From positions 9,767,001-9,831,000 of the forward strand of contig NC_060105.1 in the NCBI RefSeq assembly GCF_021155765.1: 64,000 nt of DNA, read 5' to 3'. Numbering within the stretch: position 1 is the stretch's first letter; each line of letters begins with the position of its first letter. The translations under genes were made by a program, and so were the position numbers. The notes beneath the pieces are model-generated. The model saw only the letters and a list, made by a program, of their open reading frames with translations. It did not search any database and had not been told where the DNA came from. The DNA comes from Diprion similis. Taxonomy: Eukaryota > Arthropoda > Insecta > Hymenoptera > Diprionidae. Below, piece by piece: positions 11,731 through 23,700 of this stretch.

Positions 11731-14700
11731 ATGGCCGAGCCGAATATCACTGTTTCGGCGAAATTGGCGAACGGTTCCATCGCTACCCCCGAGGACGATC
11801 TCCAGCTCGCCTCCGAAAAGGACCCCGGGAAATCGGCACTCCTACTGCGGTGGAACGACATGCCGAGGCACCTGCAGTTCAACCCCTACATCTACACCGG
11901 GTACAGACCCCTCATGAATGTATGGGGCTGCATCGCGAGCCTCTTCTACGTGCACAATGAGACTGTCAACATTTTGACTCACGGTAAGTGGGCGACACGT
12001 GTTTTAGATCGCAGATCCTGGATCGGTATGGTTATCCGCGATTTTTTTTTAACTACGTTTCCGTAGATCCCTTCGATCGATGCGTCGATAACACTCGTCG
12101 GTTAGACACTTTTCCTGGTTTTCAGGAATCGCTTTGCAGGTATTCGTTCTGTAATTGTAAATCCCACAGTGAAATTAAATACTTGGAATAAAGGTGAAAA
12201 GTAAAATGACGTGATATCTCTGAAGTGATTAACAAGTTATCTGTTATCTCGGTTGACTTATCCACAGACCGTCGATTCGTATGCATGTATGTGCACAAAA
12301 ATAGGCACGTTCACAATAGATATTAAAAATTTTGTAAATACCAGTGATTTATCGGATCTACACTTGTTCACATAAAAAATTGAGGTAAATTTTTTATCGA
12401 TACAAGATTGAAAAGACGTCGTTTTCGTGCAGCAAAATTCGATTCGATTTAAAAAATTAAACAAAATTTTCAACTATCACCGTTGTAATAATTTATTTAA
12501 TCACACAACTTTCAATTTTCGTAAGAATCGGAGCTAATGATAAGAATAATAAATCGTTAGGCCTAAAATACTATGGATTACATGTAAAGTGAGAAAATAA
12601 AAATAACAACGTAGTAAAAATGATTGAAAATTATTATAAAAACTTGGCAAATATTTTGATTAAATTAAAGTCTTCAGAACCTTGAGCAAAAATTCTGAAT
12701 TTACTCCCGTTGTATAGCTATCCCAATTAACTATAAAGTTCATCCGCGTGTCAAATCTATGTACAATTCGCAAAAGAATAACATAATGGAAAAGCTGAAT
12801 GAAATCGAATTGACAACAGTACGCATAAATGATACAACTCATCAAAAAACGCCATTAAATGTTGGTCAAAAGTTGAAAATAACATAGCTTTCGCGTATAA
12901 TACTTACTATGCATCACAAATCGATAGATCAATCACAAGCTCGTCAGGAAAAGCCAGCCGTGAAAAGACACAATCGGTACAGAAATAACAGTTGTAACAG
13001 TAATCACACAAGTTTCTACAGACAGTCGTAAGTCCTCGGAACGCTTCAGGGCTAAAAGGCTATAAGACGTACCTATAATTGAACCGCAGGTGCGTTGAGC
13101 ATTAGCGGAAGTAAAGAGTAGGTCAAGTCCAGCGTGAGGTAAAACTGTATCATCCAAAGACTTTGACACACAACTAAACAGCTGGAGTAGGTATCATCCG
13201 CTCTATCAATATCACCGCATTGCAGTGCAAACCCGGTAAAATGTTAGTAGACCAACAATACGAGGGTGGTATTGGGATGAGTCGATGAAGCTACCGCCGA
13301 GTCACGACTCGCCAAATCGATACACAATAATACAATACCCGTGATTTAATCCCCTCAGGGAGAATCCTGACTCGCAGGTTTTTAGCAAGGCGATAAAACG
13401 GCTCGTTGGGTGTCGATGAGGTCGAAATTAAATTCCAGGAAAATTTCTGACGATGTTGGAACACATCGTAAGCATGTGTTACTTCCTCCAGACTTCGTAC
13501 TACTTTACCATAGTCTTATAATAATTCATTCTACACCTTGGATCTTCTCTTTATCTTCACCGAGTCAGCAGGATCAGTTCTATAATGCAACTAACGAGTC
13601 TTTTCTATCTTCTCGAAACTCATCCATTCCAACTTTCGCGCGAGTCACTTTTAATTCTATCACTCTTTATCACTATGCAAGCCCTTTTCCCGAACCGATT
13701 TACCACTGTTACAATTCAATTACTCGATCATGATCAGAAAATTGATAGACCGTTTAGATCGTACATCAACCTTAAAACCGATCTCTTCCTTCTTCATCAT
13801 CTCCTGCATTGGAAGTAGTGGCATTCAATTTTAGCAGATGACGGATCATGCAGTCGTTAGGAATTCACTCTTTATACCTATAAACACGTGTATATAGCAA
13901 TGGAAAAATCCATCCTTAAATCGTTGATACGTTTTATATATTCAAATTACAGACGTATAAACATAAGATCAATGTCACTGATATTTTTGCCGATCGTGAA
14001 CATCGTCCGACACGTGTCAGTTCGAGAATTTGCAAGGATAAATGACTCGGGCACGACCTAGAGGTCTGGAGCATGGCTAGGAAGCGGCTTCTTTTGATTG
14101 AGAGGGTCGCGACCTCGCGCAGCAATTTCGCCTTCCGATGTTCCGATCAGCAAAATTGACTCGAGTAGTGAGGTCAGCCCGGCCTTATTGATCTTCTGAT
14201 TACAAATTCTTCCAATTTCCGTTTCACCCTCTTGTTTGTCCGTCAACATTCCTTCCGCGTGGTTACACGAGCTGCATGATCACTGCTGATCCCGTCATTT
14301 CGGTATCAAATCCCGTCAAAAGTGGATATAATTTTTCTCAGTTAATTTTTTTTCTCTTTTGCCTTCACAATTTCATGATGTATGATGATTATTGAACCGC
14401 AGTGTTCGCCATATTACACGAGATCAGGAGTGTGATTACTCGCTATTTTCAACGACTATACACTGTGGAGAGTTTTCGTCTATGGTTAAGTACGCTTTCA
14501 TGCAAATTTCACACGACTTTTTTCCCGAACAAGCGATACTTGCACGAACTTTACACGAGTTGAACGAAATTTTTCCCGAAAACTCACAAAAGAAAATTAC
14601 TGGTATTCACACATTCCATCCCACGCAATAAGTCGACATTTTTAACAGTATTGGTATAAGTAGTAGTTTCTATTTTCCGTAAGAATAACATGGCGAAAAA

Positions 14701-17700
14701 GGTTTTTGCTCCTTATAATTTTTAGGACTAGCTAACGAAGTGTCGTACAAAAAATCCACAAAAATATTTTTGTAGAGAATTGAACACTGTTAAAAAAATT
14801 TGATTTTTACCTTGAATAACTTGTGAACGAGTGAATTTACCAGAAAATAATTAAAAAAAAACTTTTTTGAAAAGCGTTCAATTCTCTATAAAAATATGTC
14901 TGTGAATTTTCTCTACGACGCGTCGTTAGCTAGTTATAAAAATCAAAATGAGCAGAAACTATTTTTCCCATGTCATTCTTTTGGAAAATAGAAAAGCGCG
15001 ATGCTCAGCCGCTTAATGTTAATATTAAGAGCTCAATTTTCAACAGGCTAACAAATTTTTGTACCTAAATGGAACTTTTGAACCTGCATGAAAGAAAAAA
15101 AATTATTAATTATTTTTTAAACACTAATAAATAATCAATAACGCTAAACATAAAACTGCGCATCATTTTCAAAATTCAATTCATAGACAATTTCGTCATA
15201 AATCCATCAGTTGGGCTTCAACTTCAAATTTTTACTCTTATATTATGCATATATATACAAACAATATACCAAATGTACCATAAATTTTATAACTACGGTA
15301 TTAACAACAAGTAGATCAAATGCGACAGTATTAATGATCGAAATAATAAATACGCCTTATTTTGCACAACATTTAATCAATTCTCCACGCTTTTCTCTCG
15401 CGGCTTAGATTTCCGCGCTAGTCAAGAATGAAGAAACATTTGGCATTATATAATCGAGGTATAAAAATATGCTCAGGTGTGTGCAATACTTGAACCGCAA
15501 TTAAGAATATTCTGAAATTCCAATACCGCTCGTGTATCTCGAGTGACTTTTATTCTCAGCAGAAGTTGTTACTCATTCACAGCGTGATTTTTTCATTCAA
15601 TCAGTCCAACAGTCAAGAGAGGCAGGCGTGACCATTCGGTGCTCTGGGTGTTTAATTAATTACTTCGGTTCTACCCACGTTTCTTCGGTGACGTCCAAAA
15701 CTTTCAGGTCACTAAATAATAACTAATGCCCTTAACGAAAGGTCGATCGGACGAACCAAGACTTCAATCAACCGGATATCTGCTGAGAAGGTTACCATAC
15801 GCAATGTCCTTGTCAAAAATTCCCTGACAAGATCCTTCTTGAAAAAATCCCCCCCACCCCGAATTATTTTAACCTTTGGGCTGCGCGATTGCACTTCTTG
15901 CGTTTTTATAAAGGATTATACGATGGTGTTTCGGTTATAATAAATTCGATATCAGGGGGAATTTTTTTTGCAATCAGCCACCAACCAAGAAACCAACAGC
16001 AGTCAACTTGTAATTTTATGTTTCATTTCGTAGTTGAATTTGAATTTTCACACATGTGAATGCAAAATATTGCGATATTGATGGGAAATATGTCTTCTTT
16101 TTCTTTTTTCGAAGCTTTCGTTATACCTAGGCGATAAATTACTACACACACACATATATCTTCTCTATAAGCCTATAAAAGGATTACCTCTCTTTATTTC
16201 ACTCCCGCTTATGATTATTATTTATAAATTACACGCGCATTAAAGTTCCATTAATGCGATAGGGCGCACAGGCCGCTGTACTTATCTGTTGATTTTGTAT
16301 ACGTTATACATGTATACATATATATATATATATATACGTATTCTCGACTTGTTTACAGTAACTTAGAATCTAAGCAGAAAAGTGGGAACCGATTTGTGTG
16401 ACGCCGATGTATCATTGTCGGATAAGTTAGACATGTGGCGTCATTTTGACAGATATTCAATTATTGAGGTCCATCTGAAAGTGCAACATTTTGTTGCTGC
16501 AAGGTGCAACAAAATTTTTGCATCGAATAGTGTCAATTTTTTCAAATTTTTTTTGCCAATAACCGGTATGGAATCAACATACGTGTTATGAAATGTCTGT
16601 GTAAAAAAAATCGAGATCTCAACGTGCTGTATACACATATTTTTTAAACACCTGTATAATAATCTAATTTCGACGTAATTCGAGGTAATTGAACATATTC
16701 ATCATGCTCGTAATATTCAAAATTCATATGCCGCTGACTCCTCTCTTAAACTCGGAGTAATTAACACCTTGCAGAGCAAACACAGGCATTCAAAATTGAC
16801 AGAGAAATAACCTCGTGTACGTGGTACAGAATTCTGCCTCTGAAATTTATTTGATGGTATAAATTATTCGTTTTGCTCAGTTTTAATTAAACTGCCTTGA
16901 TTAACTTTAGCCGTTTTTTACCGTTTAGACAAATATTTTGTTGAAACGTTTTCATTTTTAATCCGTAACGATGATGAAAAGTGATTTCCTATTTACGATT
17001 TTTGGTGCACCTAGATCATCAGCTTTCATTGTTAAAATTATTGTTCCCCATCGCTCGAGTAGAATAATTATTCTTGAAGTTTATTTTCGATCGATAAAAT
17101 CGTTGCAAAGTATCGTTAGTTTATTTTAGGAAATATGTATGTAACTATTTGTCAGAGGCTATAGAAATACCTTTTTGTGTGCATTCGTCAAAAATGCAAG
17201 AACAAAATATAGATTAAACGTGACGAAAAGTTTGAACGACGTTGAGATTATTTTTGAACTTATCGAATCGTGAGACTATTAATTCATTCATTCTTTAATT
17301 AATGAAAAAGCAAAAAGTGAATTTAGTAAGAAATTAAAATTAGCAAGCTAAATCGATGGAAAAATTTGATACATTTTCTGCTGGACGTCCAATAATATAT
17401 TTGGACCGTGTTATTCTTTGTTTATTAGTGTTTCTTTTGCGTTCGCAGAAATACCTTTTTTCGTCAAAAACCAAAATCTTTGTTTTAAAAAATACTTATT
17501 ACACAAAAAATTGTGATTAGAAAAACTTCGTGGGATAATTTTAAGCGAAAGTTTTATGAATCAAGAGATTTAGCTTCTCGACTATATCGGAAATCTTTTG
17601 CAGATTTTTGAATTTGAAAATCGAGTATAATTTTATGATACTTCAGTTATAAGCCAGCAAATCTATACACGTTCCTTGATAATGAAAATACTTCGTTCAG

Positions 17701-20700
17701 CCATACCGGATACAAGCTCGGCTTTCAAAGGGTTTGAAATGTCACCTGAATTGAAAGCAGTCGTTTCAAGAGGATCATTTGCAGAGTGAACTTCAATTGT
17801 ATAAGCGATTCCTCCCTCGCGCACTTTGCACGTATAGGTAGGTATTAAATGATCCTTTGACCTTTCAGCGTTGGCTCATCCTTTCAGCGTCATTTTCTTG
17901 TCCCTCTACAAATTGACAGAAACTTGCAAACACGTCCACTGCTTGGAAAGTGGAGGTAAACTTTAGTGAATACGTGGTGAAGTTTCCGCCGTGCCCTACG
18001 TATCTACCCGCAGTCAGTCAATCATCCCCGTTTGTTTTCTCCCGTTTCACCCTTACCTCCGTGTTCCCAGAAGCTTCGTGTTTATTAAGTAAACGGCGGA
18101 TAAGAATAAACCCCATTACTTATCGCCCCCGGAAGACATATCCACTGTATAAGTTTCTTCCGTTCTTCAAAAAGATTCCTAAAGCAATCGGATGACGTAA
18201 CGCCCCCAGTATTCGAGAATTCTTACTTCCGGACTACCAACGATATTAAACTAATTATCAAATGTTCGGCTGCGTGAATATTAATATGGTCGTGAAATGA
18301 AAGAGGCGTCAAATTTTATATGCCTGATGGATGAATCAGGTATATTGTTTATGCGTAGGTATATCTATATATCTTGAGACTTTTTAACGCTTGTACCTTA
18401 TAACGATCGATGACGATAATTTATTAATGCCGGCGTATAACTCGTCACCAACTAATCTACACAGGTATGATATATACGAGAATGTAAAAAAATTGCGAAC
18501 AATTTTAATCCCGCCAGATTGCGTGTATAGATTTTACTAAAAGGATATGAATATATATATATATATATATATACGATGTGCAGGCAAAATATTCTTTACA
18601 TAAAACGTCTATGTATGTTTAGATACATCAGTATAAAGGATGTGTACTACATACCGATTATGTACACAGATTTCTATACCGACATTGTTACCGACACTTA
18701 TTCAAAAAACAAAAGTTCTTTTTAGAATGCTCGACGGTGGAGGATATAGCCACTTTGATTTCAAGAGTCATATTAGTAAGTCGATATGCCCGGATCAAGA
18801 ATCGTCGAACATTCTAGAAAAAAGGTTCGCGTCGTGGCTAAGTGTCGGTAACAATGTCGGTATAGGAATCTGTGTTCAGAACCTATCGCTGTAATTGATT
18901 AAAAGGGAAAACTGTCACGTGGAGGTGTTCAAAAATCAGCGGTCAACGTTTTTATAAGTCAAATTTTTCCTCTCCCAATTTCTTTGTACGTAAGTGTACA
19001 AAATACATTTTTCAATGTCGTAGAAATATATTGCAAAAATGTTACGGAGAAATTTTCGATCAAATCGTATCTTTTTGATGAACAATCTTTGTGAGTATGA
19101 AGATCCGTACACGCAGGTTACGATAATTTCTCTCACGTTCACAAAGATTTAAATTACATGCGCCGATGATTTTATACATGTATAAATACAAATTTGAGAA
19201 AAAAATATCAAGATATATACAAAATGTGAAACAAAAAAGAAAAAGCAGAAGACAATAGGATCAAATAAGGATAGTAAGAGAATGTTTACAATTCAAAAAG
19301 AAATGAAAAAATGTTGCCAAGCAAATCCATAAAAAAAACATTTACCAGAATATAACAGCGTAAGCTGCATAACAATCAACATTACGTTGCAAGCATCGAG
19401 AAATCATTATTCCATTACGATACGCTGGGTATTTATATACTGTGGCATCCTGGTGGTTTTGTCCACCAACCTAACCCTCAATTTGTGGTTGCCTCTTATC
19501 TTCGTAGGGATTACGTAACATGTGGAATTATACGTGTGTCCTATCCTTACCACGAGTAAATTTATAAATATAATTATACGTGTTTAGTATAATGTGGCAT
19601 GCGAACTGTTCCATACAGAAAGATAACGTGTATATAGATATATGTATACTGGTAATACAAGTATTAGGGTGGTCCTTAATTCAATGACCTTTGAAATAAA
19701 TGTTACCTTGAAAATGTATAGAAAGAAATTCTGACAAAATTCTAGCTGATAATTTCAAGAATAATTAAAAAAAAAAAAAATTGTTAATTATTTCAACCAG
19801 TTAGTTTTTTTTTTTTCTTCTTTTTTTTTGTAACTGGTAGAAATTAAAGGATCAATATGAAACTTGACAGAATTGTCGTTTTCAATAACAGGAAAGAACC
19901 CTGAAAGTTTCAAATTTGAAAAATTATATAAAGTCAAGTATTTGCAAGGTTCCAGTCACGCGGAGCATTCAAATAAAAAGTTGTTGGAATGAGGACCATC
20001 CTAATATTCGCGCATTCTGTACGTCGTAGGATTGTCAGAATTCCTTTGGAGTGAAGCAAAACGGTGCGAGTCACCCTGAGAACTCGATCAGAAAACGGAA
20101 AACCCACATCGCAGGGCGCAGACGCTTTTTGCAAGTAGGCCACGAGCTGAACATCCTCGGGGCCGAAGTACACATACGTGACAAATCCGACGACTGCACC
20201 CTTTGGCACACCTGCCTGAGGATACGATGTGAATGTGTAAGAAACTCGTTTGTCTAACGGGGATTGAAAAACCGGAGTTCCGAAGCCGGAAGCAGAAATG
20301 TTCTCGAACGGAGATTAAAGATGAATCGGCCAGACTGACTGAATGAATGAAAATCTAGGTAAAGCGATTAAACTGAAAAACATCCGGCAGTATTATTTCT
20401 GCCAGTGATGGTGAATTCGATCAAACAACATTTTTGATAGAAATGATTTTGAGAAAATTGGAATAACTCAGTCTTAGATATCGATCATTAGATCGTCCGA
20501 TATGCTCAAATTCTAGAATGTTTTCGATCTGATTCTAATGTATTTGGAATGTCTTGTTTCACTCACTGACCAGATTGTCAAAAATTGTTTGTAAACATTC
20601 GAGAAATTTCACATTTAAGTATAGCAAATGTAAATGTTTATAAAAACCTCTGGAGCTTAAGCATGTTTAACTTTCCATATTTACAAAACCTTTTCTCTTT

Positions 20701-23700
20701 TCCTGAACGACCGAAATAAGCCGAAATCTTTCGAAACGAATCAAAAATACCAGACTTCGAAATTTTCTAGAGTTTTAGTTACAAAATCCTTTCGTCAAAT
20801 TGTTGATGTGTTAATCGAATTTGTTCAGATTCATTTCTATCTAGGAACGTTGTTCGATTGGTATTCACCATCATTAGCACAGCAAATAAAATTCCTGCGG
20901 AAGGATTTTTGAACGGCTTCTTCTCTTTTCTTATCTCGAATTCGGTCGAGCCTGTGGATTAATCCTTAAACTCCGAGAATGACCGGATCTGCTAAATTTT
21001 AAGGCGTATTTCCAACGCGTCTGTATACAATAAAAACAAATTGGAGAAAAGATTTATTGTATACAATACGAAGAAAATGTAGGCAGGAAAATCATAAATC
21101 ACATCAGTGTCTTTTCTCTTTTAAAAAAGATTAACTCATTCCGTGACTGCACGATTTTATCTCACAAAGAAACAAAAAATTCTATACACGTGTATCTTAG
21201 ACTGTTTCAAATTAGGCGAATATTATTTTTGCCGAAACAACAAACAAAACAACTAAAAATTCTCCAAAAGTATAAGGTTTTTATCTCAAATCAAACAGTA
21301 ATCGGTGCCTAATTGCATGCGATTCTTTCCTTTAAATAACGTGTAAGAAAATATTGTTATTATTATTTCTATCCATTTGCGGAATTATTCAAATTAACAA
21401 TGTAGTACGGTTTGCAGTTGGACTGGCTTAGTTTTCATATAAATAATAACCCATTTATCTTGCCAAGAGAAAGGAACAAGATTATTTTTCCCATCTGGTA
21501 TTTTAATATGAAAAAGTTATATGGGCCTTTGGACTTAAGGGGACATTTACGTTATTTAAGTTGAAAATCTTATACTTAGGGAGTAACCCGAAAAAAAAAA
21601 AAAAAAAACAAGACAACATGTCTCCTCGAGATTCCCCTAATCAAAAACAGCCTGGTGCACATATTTCGAAAAATTCACTTTTCGCATTTGGTCTTCGAGG
21701 CTGCTGTCTTCTATAACGGATCGTATATTATGCTCACCGGAACGTTAAACTAACAAATCATATATTGGAATACCGATATGGAAATATCGCTATAGGTCAT
21801 GCCTGCGACATGTCAAAGGGAATGATAAATGGATGGAAGGTTTTTGTGTTGGTTCTTTACGCTCAAACATGCATGTCGTGTACTTCTGATGCTCAGAAAG
21901 CGATTTATAATACATACACTTACTTATCTTCCATTCGCTTTTACGAATGATACATACTGCAATTCCGTTTTTTCATATGCTTTCTCGACGAATTGCTTAT
22001 GTCCGTTGTAAGTTTCCATCATTTGTTCGCAACATTTTATACCTAGCATAATTTTTTTTTTAAGGAGAATAGAGTTTAGACGCTTCTAAAATCAACTACT
22101 CATATATGCATGGAGTATATATGTAGGTCATCGAATATTTATTCTCTTCTCTAACCTTTTGTTTTATATTTTTCAACTTTTATCAGCGCTCGCGAGTGTG
22201 TAATACATAAGTCATATACCTACAGTTTTTTTGTAAAGTGTATAATTGTAAAAGCCACGCCTAAGGAATGAGAGAAAAGGACTTTACTACTTTAAGTCTC
22301 TAGGGTTGGGTCATGCAGCGAAGGATTGTTCAGATTGAGTGAAGGAAATGGGCACTCGGGGAACTTTCGTATTATGGGCACTTCGTATGGGATTTGAGAG
22401 TCATTCTGCAAACGCTAATTGCCTTCGTTGAAATATAGTTGAGCCATTTGAATAACAGTTTTCTCTGTCGTGATATGGTAAAAATTTTCTTCATGAAATA
22501 AAAACAAAAATTGATTTTTAAAAACGAAAAATGTTAGATTGTCGATGAATATATATATTATGTCTTTTGAGCAATTATTTATTTCATTTTTTTCCACAAT
22601 ATCAGCTACACCGATCGATAGCAACGTTATTATTGTATTATACGTGCATTAAGCCTAATCAGATTTTGCCCGAAGCGAGTCGCTGCTCCAATGCATCAAG
22701 TATATATGTATAATACATCCATACACATATATCGATACTGACAGGAGTAATTGATCATTAACCTTGCACGTGCAGCCGCCAATTTCATTGAATCTGCACC
22801 AGGGAAAGGTATGCCGCATTTGTGAAACATTAAAAATTCAATAACCCCTGGGATGGAACTATAAATTTATAACGATACGAAAGAACACCCTTTTACAACG
22901 AGGTTGAAGGTAGTAACGTTATCGTAATGATTGACTTTTCGGGAAAATCGCTATTTCACAATTGCAGGAATGTCTGAAATGCTGTAAATCATAATAAGGT
23001 AAAAATTATTCACATTTTGAAGACTTAACTACTTTAAAGTGACCAGAAATTTGCAAAACTTGTTCATATTTTGAAGACTTGACTACTTCAAAGTCACTAG
23101 AAACTTGCAAAACTTATTCATATTTCGAAGACTTAACTTTTCCAAACGTCACTATAAACTTGCTAAATAGTTATTTTTCCCCAGATTTTTTCAGTACGAT
23201 AACGTTACTAGCATCAGCCTCATCTTTTTCATCAGTCACAGATGTATCATTACTTTAACGTTAAAAACTTCAGCCTGATTCAGGTCTCGACTTTCTGAAT
23301 GGCAAGGGTGGCGGACGACTTGAGAAAGTGCAGGGAATCATTACTTGTCAATTTACGATGTTCAGAGGAATAAGATTCCGCAGTCCTCGCTAAGCTAGCT
23401 AAGCAAAGACCGCGAACGATAAGTCGGAAACAAGTGTTTCCCCCCCAGAAGAGGAAGTTTAAAAAAAAAAATCTGGACTCAGTTAGAATCGTAAACTATA
23501 ATCAGATTAACGCCAATTATCAGCAGCAAACGCGTCGCAAATTATATACTTCATACATTTTCCACAGAATTTGGTATTGAATTCAAACACTCATTAAACA
23601 TAAAAATATTAAAAACCCATTGCGCTTATGCGAATAGTAAGATATCTGTCAAATTTATTATGAAACCAGTGTGCTTACGTCATATATATGTATATTATAT

